A DNA stretch of 64,000 nt from DASWYT01 sp965246875 (GTDB taxonomy: Bacteria; Pseudomonadota; Alphaproteobacteria; Micavibrionales; SZUA-601). Position 1 is the stretch's first letter, and every line of letters starts with the position of its first letter. The stretch is from contig CBDFFU010000006.1 of assembly GCA_965246875.1 (NCBI GenBank), positions 310,001-374,000 of the forward strand, in the 5' to 3' direction. The notes beneath the pieces were generated by a model. That model was not told where the DNA came from and searched no databases. It was given only the letters and a program-made list of their open reading frames with translations. Of the stretch, positions 43,188-52,633 are shown piece by piece. Both the position numbers and the translations under genes were made by a program.

Positions 43188-44467
43188 GACGGCATAATGG
43201 TTTTGATGATATAATCGGCGGTCTGTGGCAAAATATTGCCAGACTCTGTCGCCAATTCTTTTGCTGCAATTTGCTTGATGCGTAATTCTTGAGGCTGCTG
43301 CAACAGATGGAACAGGGCGGGATAAAGCGCATCGCGATCAGGAACGCTGACCGACACGTGCCGTTCTTCGACGCATTCCGTCAGCGCTTTGAAATTGAAC
43401 ATGTGCGGGCCATAAACCGGGATGCAACCGTCATGCGTGCCTTCAAACGGGTTTTGTCCGCCAAACGGGAAGAATGATCCACCGATGACGCCAAACTCGC
43501 ACAGACTATACCACAAGCCCATTTCACCCATGGTATCGGCGATATAGACATCGGTGTCTGATGTGATGGGTTCACCGTTGCTACGCAAGGCTACATTTAA
43601 GCCCATAGCGTTTAGCTCACTGGCGATCTCCGGTCCGCGTTTGGCGTGACGCGGCACGGTAATATTCAACACGGTCGGGAAATCTGCTTTAAGGCGCATG
43701 ATATTTTCGGCGACAAATGGTTCATCGGTTGGATGGCTTTGCAGACAGCCGATGCACAGACGATCGCCGATGATAGCGCACAGGTCTGCAAGTTTTGTCG
43801 CATCCACACCCGGCGCCGGGTTCGCCAGTTTAATATTGCCGATGTAAGACACATCTTTTGCGCCATACTGTTTAAACAACGCGACAAAGTCGCGTGAGCC
43901 GGTGAGGATAGCCGTAAAGCCACTCAGCATTTCTGTAATTTCACGTTTTAAGAATTGCCAGGTGCGTGCCGTTTTTGGCCGCATGCGGGCGTTCAATAAC
44001 AGAGACGGGATATGCCGCGTTTTAATGGCCTGTAACCAATTCGGCCAGAGTTCCGATTCCAGCCACAACACCGCATCCGGTTGCCAATGATTTAGAAACC
44101 GTTTGACCCATGCGGGATGATCCAGCGGAATAAATTGATGGATGACGCGACCGGCTGGCAGATTTTTAACCTGTTCTGCGAACAAGGCTGCACTGGTGAC
44201 AGTGCCGGTCGTGATCAAAGCCTGCCAATCCGGTTTTTGCTCCAAAAGTATATTCAGGAGGGGAATGACAGACAGCAGCTCACCAACACTGGCACAATGC
44301 ACCCACAGCAATTTCCCCGTTGGTCGTGGCAGGCTGGGTTGCCCTATCCGTTCTGACAAGCGAACGGCATCTTCCTTGCCATGCTGTAACCGGCGATGCA
44401 GAAGCGCTTTTAAAATGGGCGCGCTGAGAACAGTCAAGGTCCGGTAGAGGGTGAGAAAATTATGCAT
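43184..44467 (-). CDS. waaA: 3-deoxy-D-manno-octulosonic acid (Kdo) transferase
   Basis: A 427-residue GT30 glycosyltransferase that adds Kdo to lipid A at the inner membrane. Blocks include LYRTLTVLSAPILKAL (membrane anchor), GKEDAVRLSERIGQPS, LLWVHCASVGELLSVIPLL, LNARMRPKTARTWQFLK, DTMGEMGLWYSLCEFGVIGG and GGQNPFEGTHDGCIPVYGP. ATG 44467 is chosen because the family begins with this helix. An upstream ATG at 44494 and a GTG at 44533 are possible. It is the first gene of waaA-lpxK-lpxL. Confidence 0.93.
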   Translation of the reverse strand: MHNFLTLYRTLTVLSAPILKALLHRRLQHGKEDAVRLSERIGQPSLPRPTGKLLWVHCASVGELLSVIPLLNILLEQKPDWQALITTGTVTSAALFAEQVKNLPAGRVIHQFIPLDHPAWVKRFLNHWQPDAVLWLESELWPNWLQAIKTRHIPSLLLNARMRPKTARTWQFLKREITEMLSGFTAILTGSRDFVALFKQYGAKDVSYIGNIKLANPAPGVDATKLADLCAIIGDRLCIGCLQSHPTDEPFVAENIMRLKADFPTVLNITVPRHAKRGPEIASELNAMGLNVALRSNGEPITSDTDVYIADTMGEMGLWYSLCEFGVIGGSFFPFGGQNPFEGTHDGCIPVYGPHMFNFKALTECVEERHVSVSVPDRDALYPALFHLLQQPQELRIKQIAAKELATESGNILPQTADYIIKTIMPS

Positions 44468-44604
44468 ATGACAATAAAGTGGAATGAGTGTCATGTTAGG
44501 CGGAAGGCTGTCAAAGCGCAACTGGCTCCCCACAATGCACAGGAGAAAAAGCTTGTCATTCCGGCCGTTTGCGCGTATAGATAAGACAAATTTGGAACGC
44601 CGTT

Positions 44605-44632
44605 AAGGTGAGCTGGAAAGCTCGCCTTTTTT
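44605..44632 (+). terminator. Hairpin with T-run upstream of rimP
   Basis: AAGGTGAGCT / AGCTCGCCTT with a GGAA loop and one G-T pair, followed by T6. It stands 39 bp before the rimP ATG with no plus-strand gene upstream. It may be a leader attenuator of the rimP-nusA-infB operon rather than a gene end. Confidence 0.65.
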
Positions 44633-44670
44633 AATGGCCCCAATTCCTGCACAGATGACCTGAGTTTTGT

Positions 44671-45222
44671 ATGCTGATTGAAGAACGCGTTGCTGAATTG
44701 ATTACCCCGTCTATCGTGGATCTGGGCTATGATCTGGTGCGTGTGCAATATCGTGGCAATGTGCGTAAAACCCTGCAAATCATGGCGGAACGCGTCGATC
44801 AATGCCCGATGACCGTCGATGATTGTGAATTATTGTCGAACACCATTTCAGCCTTGATGGATGTGGCCGACCCGATTCGGGATCGTTACGCCCTGGAAGT
44901 CAGTTCCCCAGGAATTGACCGCCCCCTGATGAAAGCCGCTGATTTTGCCCGCTTTATTGGGTTTCAGGCCAAGATTGACTTGGGGGACATTTATAATGGC
45001 CGCCGCCATCTAGAAGGCGTCCTTGCCAAAGTCGATGGCGATGACGTGACGATGCGTCTGGAAAAAGACGAAGAGTTTACCTTTCCCATTAACGTCATGC
45101 ATCGCGGCAAATTGATGCTGACTGATGAACTGATCGATTATTCCCATGCGCAACAGGACGCCGCCTTAGAGCGTGTCCGGTTGCAATCATCCCTCACCAC
45201 AACAGACTCGACGGAGAGTTAA
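44671..45222 (+). CDS. rimP: Ribosome maturation factor RimP
   Basis: A 183-residue RimP, needed for 30S subunit assembly. VADPIRDRYALEVSSPGIDRP followed by a C-terminal SH3-like domain (LEGVLAKVDGDDVTMRLE) is diagnostic. The acidic C-terminal tail is slightly longer than in E. coli. It begins the conserved rimP-nusA-infB operon and sits five bases before nusA. Confidence 0.95.
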   Translation: MLIEERVAELITPSIVDLGYDLVRVQYRGNVRKTLQIMAERVDQCPMTVDDCELLSNTISALMDVADPIRDRYALEVSSPGIDRPLMKAADFARFIGFQAKIDLGDIYNGRRHLEGVLAKVDGDDVTMRLEKDEEFTFPINVMHRGKLMLTDELIDYSHAQQDAALERVRLQSSLTTTDSTES

Positions 45223-45227
45223 GCCCA

Positions 45228-46736
45228 ATGGAAATCTTGCAAGTTGCCGACACGGTTGCCCGTGAGAAAAGCATTAATCGCGATCAGGTCATTGACGCGA
45301 TGGAAGAAGCGATTCAAAAAGCTGCCCGCACCAAATACGGTTTGCAGAACGACATCCGTGCGAAAATCAGCCGCTCCAACGGTGTGATCAGTCTGTATCG
45401 CTATCGCGAAGTGGTGGAAAACGATGCCGAAATTGAAAATGAGTCCGCGTTGATCCATTTGCAGGATGCTATTGTCATCAAGACCGATGTCGCTGTTGGC
45501 GATTTCCTGATCGACGAATTGCCACCGATGGATTTTGGCCGCGTTGCCGCACAAACCGCGAAACAGGTGATCAACCAAAAAGTACGCGATGCCGAACGTG
45601 AGCGCCAGTATGAAGAATACCAAGACCGCAAAGGCGATATCATCAACGGCGTCGTCAAGCGGATTGATTTCGGCAACATCACGGTCGATCTGGGCCGTGC
45701 CGAAGCTGTTATCCGCCGCGAAGAATCCATTCCACGCGAAAAAGTCAAAATGGGCGATCGCGTCCGTGCCTATGTCATGGATGTCCGTCGCGAATTGCGT
45801 GGCCCGCAGATTTTTCTGTCGCGTACCCATCCGGATTTCATGGCCAAGCTGTTCAAACAGGAAGTGCCGGAAATTTATGATGGCGTAATTCAAATTATGG
45901 CCGTTGCCCGTGACCCAGGGTCCCGCGCGAAAATTGGTGTTTACACCAAGGATTCGTCCGTGGACCCGGTTGGTGCGTGTGTCGGTATGCGCGGTGTGCG
46001 TGTCCAAGCTGTTGTGCAAGAATTACAAGGCGAAAAAGTGGACATCGTGCCATGGTCGCCAGATATCGCGACATTCCTCGTGAATGCTTTGGCTCCAGCA
46101 CAAGTGACCAAGGTTGTGATGGATGAAGAAACCCAACGCGCCGAAGTTGTCGTACCGGAAGATCAATTGTCATTGGCGATTGGCCGTCGCGGACAAAATG
46201 TCCGCTTAGCCTCACACTTGACCGGCTGGAACATTGATATCCTGACGGAATCCGAAGAGATGGACAAACGCACACAGGAAACCCAGCGTCGTGTCGAACA
46301 ATTCATGGCGGCACTCGATGTGGATGATGTCTTGGCACATTTGCTGGTTGCCGAAGGCTTTATCACCCTGGATGACGTGGCGTATGTCGAGATCGACGAA
46401 TTGGCCGGCATCGAAGGCTTTGACGAAGATGTTGCACGTGAGTTGCAAAATCGTGCGTTGGTGTTCGTCACCAAACGCGATGAAGAATTGCAAGCGAAGA
46501 TCAAGGATCTGGGCATCACCACCGAATTATTAGAGTTTGATGCATTGACACAGGATATGGCCGTTATGATGGGTGAAGCCGGTGTGAAAACACTGGATGA
46601 TCTGGGCGATCTGTCTGGCGATGAACTGGTCGAAATCGTTGGCGAGAAAAATATGAAACTGGACCGTGCGAATGCCATCATCATGGCGATCCGCGATAGC
46701 TGGTTCACGGATGAAGAGGGAGAGACAGAGGCATAA
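45228..46736 (+). CDS. nusA: Transcription termination/antitermination protein NusA
   Basis: A 502-residue NusA. The N-terminal RNA-polymerase-binding domain (MEILQVADTVAREKSINRDQ) is followed by S1 (residues ~135-200, GDIINGVVKRIDFGNITVDL), KH1/KH2 (SRTHPDFMAKLFKQEVPEI, GVYTKDSSVDPVGACVGMRG, SLAIGRRGQNVRLASHLTGW) and two C-terminal acidic helix-hairpin-helix repeats (residues ~360-490). The C-terminal repeats are present, as in other proteobacteria. It is co-transcribed with rimP. Confidence 0.97.
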   Translation: MEILQVADTVAREKSINRDQVIDAMEEAIQKAARTKYGLQNDIRAKISRSNGVISLYRYREVVENDAEIENESALIHLQDAIVIKTDVAVGDFLIDELPPMDFGRVAAQTAKQVINQKVRDAERERQYEEYQDRKGDIINGVVKRIDFGNITVDLGRAEAVIRREESIPREKVKMGDRVRAYVMDVRRELRGPQIFLSRTHPDFMAKLFKQEVPEIYDGVIQIMAVARDPGSRAKIGVYTKDSSVDPVGACVGMRGVRVQAVVQELQGEKVDIVPWSPDIATFLVNALAPAQVTKVVMDEETQRAEVVVPEDQLSLAIGRRGQNVRLASHLTGWNIDILTESEEMDKRTQETQRRVEQFMAALDVDDVLAHLLVAEGFITLDDVAYVEIDELAGIEGFDEDVARELQNRALVFVTKRDEELQAKIKDLGITTELLEFDALTQDMAVMMGEAGVKTLDDLGDLSGDELVEIVGEKNMKLDRANAIIMAIRDSWFTDEEGETEA

Positions 46737-46760
46737 ATCTTTGTTTCGGCACTGAATTTG

Positions 46761-46833
46761 GTCAAAGCCTCCGGCAGGCACTGCTTGCGATAGGCTTTGA
46801 CTCACGGTAATCTTCAAAGGCGGGGCCTTTGAA
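46761..46833 (+). promoter_or_regulatory. Two hairpins in the nusA-infB gap, where ylxR is usually found
   Basis: GTCAAAGCCT pairs with AGGCTTTGAC (46761-46801), and TTCAAAGGC pairs with GCCTTTGAA (46813-46833). Neither has a T-run, so they are more likely processing or regulatory structures than terminators. The usual RNA-binding ylxR gene is absent from this 134-bp gap. Confidence 0.6.
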
Positions 46834-46870
46834 AGCAAAACACACAGGGCGCAGTCCCTAAAGGCAGAAC

Positions 46871-49528
46871 ATGAGCGATACGAAAAACACCATTGACGGC
46901 AAAAAACTGACCCTGTCTGGCAATACATTGTCTGGCAACACGTTGTCGGCCAAGCCTGCGGGCACCTTGTCAGTCAAACGGCCAGACAGTGCAGCACCGG
47001 CGCTAACAGGCGGCGGAGCGGCCTCGTCGAATGCCGGCCGCGTCAAGCAAAGCTTTTCTGGTGGTGTCACAAAATCAGTTGCTGTCGAAGTCAAACGCCG
47101 CCGCGTGTTGAAACCAGGTGAGATAGCCGGCACGCCGACACCGGTTGCAGCCGCTCCCGTCACTGCATCGCCTGCGGCTATGCGCCAGACACCAACTGCT
47201 GGGGCCAATGTTGATAGCCGGGTCGATAATCGCCGTCTGGAAGCCTTAAAAAACATCAATAACGAACCGCCGAAATCACGCTTTGCGTTTACAGTGGCCG
47301 AAGGTCAGGCGCAAGCCAAAGCCGAACGGGAAGCCGCCAGCATTAAGCAAGCCGAAGCCGAATTGAAACGTCCATTGACGCCGGAAGAATTGCGCGCGCG
47401 CGAACTGGCGGAAATGGAAGCGATCGAAAACGATGAAAAAGATCGTAAAAATGCTGAGAATCAGCGTCTCGACGCCAACAACCGTCCGGCCACCACAGCG
47501 GGTGCGACACGTCCGACAGGCAGTGCGGCAGGCTTGGTTGGCCGTGCGCCATTGCCGGGCCGTCGTGAGGATGATGAAGCGGCTGCCCGTGCCAGCGGCA
47601 AGAGTACGCGTGGCCGCGGTGACGACCGTCGCCGTGATGGTCGGATTACCTTAACACAAGCCTTGAGCGGCGAGCCGGAAATTGAACGCGGCCGTTCCGT
47701 TGCGTCATTCAAACGGGCGCGCGAAAAAGAAAAACGCCACATGATGATGGATGTGCGCGAAAAAATCGTACGCGAAGTTATCTTGCCAGAATTTATCACC
47801 GTTGGTGATTTAGCGAACCGGATGGCCGAACGCTCCGGCGACGTTATCAAGGCGCTCATGAAAATGGGCTTGATGGTCACCGTCACGCAATCGATCGATG
47901 CCGATACCGCTGAACTGGTGGCTAATGAACTGGGACATATCGTCAAACGTGTGTCGGAGTCGTCTGTCGAAGAAAATCTGCAAGGCATCGCGGACGGCGT
48001 CGAGACATTGATCGCGCGTCCACCGGTTGTCACCATCATGGGTCACGTCGATCACGGGAAAACCTCGTTGCTCGATGCTATTCGCCAAACCGATGTTGTC
48101 GCCGGTGAAGCGGGCGGTATTACGCAACATATTGGCGCGTACCAGATCACGACACCGTCGCATCAGAAAATCACATTCATCGATACACCGGGTCATGCCG
48201 CGTTTTCGGAAATGCGTGCCCGTGGCGCGAATACAACCGACATCGTGGTGTTGGTGGTCGCTGCCAATGACGGCATCATGCCGCAAACGATTGAAGCGAT
48301 CAGCCATGCCAAAGCCGCCAACGTGCCGATTATCGTGGCCATTAACAAGATGGACTTGCCGGACGCTAATCCGAAAAAGATCAAAGAGATGCTGTTGAGC
48401 TATGAAATCGTTGTCGAAGAGATGGGTGGCGAGGTTATGGCTATCGAAGTCTCGGCGAAGAAACGCATGAATCTCGACAAACTCGAAGAAGCCATTTTAT
48501 TACAAGCCGAAGTGCTGGAACTCAAAGCCAACCCGAACCGTGATGCGGTGGGCGTGGTTCTGGAATCCCGCATGGAGCAAGGCCGCGGATCGGTGGCTAC
48601 CGTTCTCGTACAAAAAGGAACGCTCAAAGTCGGCGATATTTTTGTTACCGGGATGGAGCAGGGCCGTGTTCGTGCCATGGCGAATGACAAAGATAAACGC
48701 ATCAAGGAAGCGGGTCCGGGGATGCCGGTCGAAGTGGTCGGTTTGAACGGCACACCAAACGCTGGCGATGATTTTGTCGTCGTTGAAGATGATGCCAAAG
48801 CACGCGACATTGCCGAATACCGCATCCGCAAAAAACGCGAAGCGGAGAATGCCAAGTCCGGCAAATCGACCGTCGAAGAAATGCTGCAGCAGATCAAAGA
48901 CGGCGAGAAACGCGAACTGGCCGTTATCATTAAAGCCGACGTGCATGGGTCGGTTGAGGCCATCAACGCGGCCTTACACAAACTGGTTGAAGACAACGCC
49001 GAAGTGGGCTTGCGCACCTTGCATATGGGCGTTGGTGCCATCAATGAATCCGACGTGTCCTTGGCTCGTGCAACCAAAGCCTTGATCATCGGCTTTAACG
49101 TGCGTGCCAATCCGCAAGCGCGCGAAGGCATTCGCCGTGAGAATATCGACACGCGTTATTACAGCGTCATCTATAACGCCATCGATGATGTCAAAGCGTT
49201 ATTGACCGGCCTGTTGTCACCGACGCAAAAAGAAACCATCAGCGGTTACGCAGAAATTCGCCAGGTCTTCGACCTCACGAAATTCGGCAAGATTGCCGGC
49301 TGTATGGTCACTGAAGGCAAAGTCAGACGTGGTTCCAAAGTCCGCTTGCTGCGCGACAGTGTTGTCGTTCACGACGGCACGCTTAAGTCGCTCAAACGCG
49401 GCAAAGACGATGCCCGAGACGTGGCATCAGGCTTCGAGTGCGGGATGGCCTTTGACAATTTCGACGACATGCGCGCTGGTGATATTGTTGAAGCGTTCGA
49501 GATCGAAGAGACAGCGGCGATTTTGTAA
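46871..49528 (+). CDS. infB: Translation initiation factor IF-2
   Basis: An 885-residue IF-2. The long N-terminal part is low complexity (LSGNTLSGNTLSAKPAGTLS, then Ala/Arg/Glu-rich). The IF2_N domain lies near residues 305-345 (ITVGDLANRMAERSGDVIKA). The GTPase domain starts at about residue 390 with MGHVDHGKTS, then FIDTPGHAAFSEMRARG and AINKMDLP. Domains II, III and IV follow and end normally (FDNFDDMRAGDIVEAFEIEE). The frame is intact. In most relatives rbfA follows directly; here it is 4.2 kb away. Confidence 0.97.
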   Translation: MSDTKNTIDGKKLTLSGNTLSGNTLSAKPAGTLSVKRPDSAAPALTGGGAASSNAGRVKQSFSGGVTKSVAVEVKRRRVLKPGEIAGTPTPVAAAPVTASPAAMRQTPTAGANVDSRVDNRRLEALKNINNEPPKSRFAFTVAEGQAQAKAEREAASIKQAEAELKRPLTPEELRARELAEMEAIENDEKDRKNAENQRLDANNRPATTAGATRPTGSAAGLVGRAPLPGRREDDEAAARASGKSTRGRGDDRRRDGRITLTQALSGEPEIERGRSVASFKRAREKEKRHMMMDVREKIVREVILPEFITVGDLANRMAERSGDVIKALMKMGLMVTVTQSIDADTAELVANELGHIVKRVSESSVEENLQGIADGVETLIARPPVVTIMGHVDHGKTSLLDAIRQTDVVAGEAGGITQHIGAYQITTPSHQKITFIDTPGHAAFSEMRARGANTTDIVVLVVAANDGIMPQTIEAISHAKAANVPIIVAINKMDLPDANPKKIKEMLLSYEIVVEEMGGEVMAIEVSAKKRMNLDKLEEAILLQAEVLELKANPNRDAVGVVLESRMEQGRGSVATVLVQKGTLKVGDIFVTGMEQGRVRAMANDKDKRIKEAGPGMPVEVVGLNGTPNAGDDFVVVEDDAKARDIAEYRIRKKREAENAKSGKSTVEEMLQQIKDGEKRELAVIIKADVHGSVEAINAALHKLVEDNAEVGLRTLHMGVGAINESDVSLARATKALIIGFNVRANPQAREGIRRENIDTRYYSVIYNAIDDVKALLTGLLSPTQKETISGYAEIRQVFDLTKFGKIAGCMVTEGKVRRGSKVRLLRDSVVVHDGTLKSLKRGKDDARDVASGFECGMAFDNFDDMRAGDIVEAFEIEETAAIL

Positions 49529-49585
49529 TATCAGCTTGCTGCAACATTGAAGCCTGCGTTGTTTAACAAGCTAGCATTTTGTATG

Positions 49586-49614
49586 TTGACATATTAATAG
49601 ACGTGCGCTAATGT
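49586..49614 (+). promoter_or_regulatory. Putative promoter of the 49637 orphan gene (TTGACA type)
   Basis: TTGACA (49586-49591), 17 bp, then TAATGT (49609-49614). The -35 sits in TATGTTGACATAT, which is similar to the -35 flanks of three other orphan genes in the window. Confidence 0.5.
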
Positions 49615-49636
49615 TTGTTTAAACAAGAGGTTAGTC

Positions 49637-50248
49637 ATGTATAGAACAGTCGATATTGCTTATAATGAAGCTGAACAGATTCGCGCAGGCCGAACTCTGG
49701 CAAGTCAGATTTTGTGGCCCAAACAAAGCACACGTGACATTAAGAAAAAAAGGACACAGTTATTACAAGAGATAGCGAAACTGGACGAGCTTCTAGATGT
49801 TGTGAATGATCACAAGTTTGAAGACGTCACGCTAAAATATCAAACACAAGCGCTCGACATTGGGGAAACAGCATCAGACCTAGAACCTTCTGCTGAAACT
49901 GTAGCGATTGCAGATCTGGTCACAGACTCATATTTGAAATATGTGACAGCCGAAAAAGACAAGACCGGTCATTTTAGAATCACGGCATTTAATCAATATG
50001 ATGAAGCATTGCCTGCGCATTATTTTAACGCTGAAACCAGCATGCCTATTGCCGAAAAGTCTGCCTTAGAGATTTTGCACACAGTCGAAAACGCTCGTTT
50101 GCTCGCAATATCTGGAATGAGGCCTGAAAGCAAAGTGGGCTTGCCCGGTTACGAAGCCGACAAGCACTTTGACAGACGTCGTTATGAATTGGGAATTTAT
50201 GAAACACAATCTCTCGTTCAACTGCCAAATGGAACGTTAAGACTATAA
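49637..50248 (+). CDS. Orphan protein of unknown function
   Basis: A 203-residue, soluble-looking protein with no signal peptide or helix long enough to span a membrane. Residues ~30-70 form a charged coiled coil (STRDIKKKRTQLLQEIAKLD). No family is recognised. AAGAGG precedes the ATG. It is AT-richer than infB just upstream and has its own TTGACA promoter. It is the first gene of the block that separates infB from rbfA. Confidence 0.7.
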   Translation: MYRTVDIAYNEAEQIRAGRTLASQILWPKQSTRDIKKKRTQLLQEIAKLDELLDVVNDHKFEDVTLKYQTQALDIGETASDLEPSAETVAIADLVTDSYLKYVTAEKDKTGHFRITAFNQYDEALPAHYFNAETSMPIAEKSALEILHTVENARLLAISGMRPESKVGLPGYEADKHFDRRRYELGIYETQSLVQLPNGTLRL

Positions 50249-50288
50249 GTGTGCCGAAGAAGTTCTCTTAATATAATGTATTATATAA

Positions 50289-50471
50289 TGTATAAGTTGG
50301 CTGCTAATTCCCGTAATAGTTAAGAAGGCGATCGTCTGGCATCGTGAAACCAATGCTGCTTCAAAACCCACCAATCAGAAATTCGGCTTTGTGCAAACGC
50401 ATAAAGAGATTAACGTCACATGGCTGGATAGGTCTGTGGAAAACAGACTCTACTATGCATTAACGTTGTAA
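50289..50471 (+). pseudogene. Remnant of a GNAT-family acetyltransferase
   Basis: An open stretch of about 60 codons with no start codon after an in-frame TAA. It reads VKKAIVWHRETNAASKPTNQ then KFGFVQTHKEINVTW and ends RLYYALTL. The N-AAS...KFGF pattern and terminal strand are those of the acetyl-CoA-binding C-terminal half of GNAT enzymes. The N-terminal half is missing. Confidence 0.45.
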
Positions 50472-50507
50472 ACGCGTAAACTTTGCCTGTTCACAGCCCG
50501 ATCAATA

Positions 50508-51398
50508 ATGATCTACGTTTATTTGGATTATGTAAAATTGAATAAGATTATCATTTTTGCGTTGATAAGTTTTGGCCTTTCTTTGACAGCATGCCATCAG
50601 GACAAGGCTGGTCAAACGCAACGCGCTGACACGTATGACCATGTGATGGCAAGCGGTAAAATCCGGTGCGGCTATCTGGAATGGCCGCCCGTCTTGCAAA
50701 AAGACATCAATACAAAACAATTCTCAGGCGTTGGTGTCGATATCATGAAGGAAATTGCAAACCGTCTGAAACTGAGCTTATCATGGGATGAAGAGGTTGG
50801 GCCGGCAACGGCGGCGGAAAGCGTGAAATCAGGACGCGTCGATATGATGTGTATGCCGCTTATCATTACGATGGCCCGTGTGCGTGTCGTCGATTTTTCG
50901 GAACCTGTCATGTTCAGCCGTTTTTCACCATGGGTCAAAACGAATTCAGCTGTTACAGATACGACGAACATGAATGATGAACGCTATCGGTTTGTCTACA
51001 TTGATGGCACAGGTGCCGCCAGCTTAACCGAGAGGTTCTTGCCAAAAACGCAACATATCACATTGGTTGAAAACACGCCGACGTCTGATTTGTTTTTAAG
51101 CGTCATGACGGGGAAGGCGGACGCGGTCTACACCGATACCAGCACGATCTTCCCGTTTGAGCAAAATCAGCCAGGTCAGATGCGGCCTGTGTTAAATTCT
51201 GATATGACAATGAGAATGCCTTGGGCGTTCATGGTGGCACAAGATAACTACCGCTTTGTACATATGATCAACCTTGTGTTGCAGGATATGCACTATGATG
51301 GAACGCTTGAACGTATCCTGCAAAAGAATAAAGCCGAGAGTTATTTTACCATGACGGTGCAACAACCGCCGCAACACAAAAATTGGCAAGAACAGTGA
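50508..51398 (+). CDS. Periplasmic solute-binding protein (SBP_bac_3-like), orphan
   Basis: A 296-residue amino-acid-type binding protein with a lipoprotein-like signal (IIIFALISFGLSLTAC). ASGKIRCGYLEWPPVL, FSGVGVDIMKEIANRLKL, AESVKSGRVDMMCMPLIIT and MTGKADAVYTDTSTI are the family blocks. No ABC permease or ATPase is nearby. Its stop codon overlaps the GTG start of the first HAM1-like gene, so it is translationally coupled to the nucleotide-hydrolase cassette. That coupling is unusual. The ligand is unknown. Confidence 0.85.
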   Translation: MIYVYLDYVKLNKIIIFALISFGLSLTACHQDKAGQTQRADTYDHVMASGKIRCGYLEWPPVLQKDINTKQFSGVGVDIMKEIANRLKLSLSWDEEVGPATAAESVKSGRVDMMCMPLIITMARVRVVDFSEPVMFSRFSPWVKTNSAVTDTTNMNDERYRFVYIDGTGAASLTERFLPKTQHITLVENTPTSDLFLSVMTGKADAVYTDTSTIFPFEQNQPGQMRPVLNSDMTMRMPWAFMVAQDNYRFVHMINLVLQDMHYDGTLERILQKNKAESYFTMTVQQPPQHKNWQEQ

Positions 51399-52012
51399 CC
51401 AATATTCATCTCGTCACCGGCAATCAAAAGAAATTTGCCTATATCACCAGCAACATTGTGTTGCCAGCTGATACACAATTTATCATGACGCCGATCGATA
51501 CGGTTGAAATTCAGGCACCCAATCTGGCCGATGTCAGCCGGCACAAAGCAGTGACAGCATGGGAGCAATTGCAGCAGCCATTGTTGGCGCATGACAGTGG
51601 CATGGCGATTCCGGAATTGAATGGTTATCCAGGGCCTTACACAAAAGATTTGATGAAAACGGTTGGCGTTGACCGGCTATTTAATTTGTTTGCAGCATTT
51701 GCCGACCGTTCGGTCGTGTTACAGGATTGCCTGACTTATATTGACCAAACAGGCATTCATCAATTTTCCGGTAATACAGCGGACATCTATTGTTTTGCTA
51801 AGCGCAAGGGCCAAAGTGTGCATAGCGATATGCCGCTTAATTCACTTATTGCTTTTTGTAACCAGCCAGATGTGCCGTTGTCCGAGATCGAAAACTGGAT
51901 GGATGTTTATCAACAGCATGTCAGGCAAAAACAATTATTGACGTGCTGGCAGAAATTTTCGGATTTTATCGCTGGGCAACAGTATGCAGAAAACCAACGA
52001 GGTGCCGCATGA
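51395..52012 (+). CDS. HAM1/ITPase-like protein, paralogue 1 (divergent)
   Basis: A 205-residue protein beginning at GTG 51395 in a GTGA overlap with the binding-protein gene. VTNIHLVTGNQKKFAYI, DVSRHKAVTAWEQLQ, LLAHDSGMAIPELNGYPGPY and KTVGVDRL follow the order of HAM1/ITPA proteins, with the general-base Asp retained in AHDSG. The C-terminal FGYDP and SHR motifs that read purine bases are missing. It is the least similar of the three tandem paralogues. Substrate unknown; a non-standard nucleotide is likely. Confidence 0.8.
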   Translation: MTNIHLVTGNQKKFAYITSNIVLPADTQFIMTPIDTVEIQAPNLADVSRHKAVTAWEQLQQPLLAHDSGMAIPELNGYPGPYTKDLMKTVGVDRLFNLFAAFADRSVVLQDCLTYIDQTGIHQFSGNTADIYCFAKRKGQSVHSDMPLNSLIAFCNQPDVPLSEIENWMDVYQQHVRQKQLLTCWQKFSDFIAGQQYAENQRGAA

Positions 52013-52632
52013 CAAAACTGATTTTCGCGACGTCGAATACGGGACGCTTTATGGCGATGCAGCATGAACTGGAATTGGCTGGTTTAACACACATCAAACT
52101 TGAACAGAAAAAATTGGATTTGATCGAAATTCAATCGATGGATTTAGCTGCCATTTCGTTACACAAGGCGCATCAAGCGTATGAGATATTGCAAGCGCCA
52201 GTGCTTGTGATGGACGGCGGATTTTACATGGACGGTTTGAATGGTTTTCCGGGTAGTTACACCCACGATATGCTGGATACGGTTGGTGTTGAGACCATGG
52301 GAAAAATCGCCAGTGTTCTGGAGAATAAAAATTGCAGTTTTCGCAGTGTCGCGACCTTTATCGCTGGACCCGATGACTATGCGCAGTTTTACGACACAAC
52401 GGGCGATGTGTTTATCTTGTCTGATACGGTGTGGCCACACGATCATCCGAAACAATGGTCGCCTTTATGGCGCATGATCGTGCCGGCGAAGTATGGTTAT
52501 ATCAAACCACTGGCCGCACTTAATGATAATGAGATGGATGTATTTTTGCAGCAGCGCCGCATTTTTGTCGGTACGCCAGCAATGAAGCAAGTTGTTGAAT
52601 ACCTGCAAACCAATCAAAGATTGGCAGCTTGA
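52009..52632 (+). CDS. HAM1/ITPase-like protein, paralogue 2 (divergent)
   Basis: A 207-residue protein starting at ATG 52009 in an ATGA overlap with paralogue 1. KLIFATSNTGRFMAMQHEL, IEIQSMDLAAISLHKAHQAY, VLVMDGGFYMDGLNGFPGSY and GVETMGKI match the eukaryote-like ITPA pattern. The C-terminal third is distinctive (VWPHDHPKQWSPLWRMIVPA and KYGYIKPLA), replacing FGYDP/SHR. It is roughly 55-60 per cent identical by eye to paralogue 3, which suggests a recent tandem duplication. Confidence 0.8.
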   Translation: MTKLIFATSNTGRFMAMQHELELAGLTHIKLEQKKLDLIEIQSMDLAAISLHKAHQAYEILQAPVLVMDGGFYMDGLNGFPGSYTHDMLDTVGVETMGKIASVLENKNCSFRSVATFIAGPDDYAQFYDTTGDVFILSDTVWPHDHPKQWSPLWRMIVPAKYGYIKPLAALNDNEMDVFLQQRRIFVGTPAMKQVVEYLQTNQRLAA

Positions 52633-52633
52633 T

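Noticed and set aside
26131..43370. Further CACGTG hexamers as extra parS sites
   Set aside because: Those seen (near 26130, 33170, 42800, 43350) lie inside genes and lack the TGTTT/AAACA arms.
45219..46019. 266-codon frame antisense to nusA
   Set aside because: It lies wholly within nusA on the opposite strand, has a composition typical of a shadow frame, and no ribosome site.
48400..49152. 250-codon frame antisense to infB
   Set aside because: Ser/Thr-rich shadow of a strongly biased coding sequence; infB is unambiguous.
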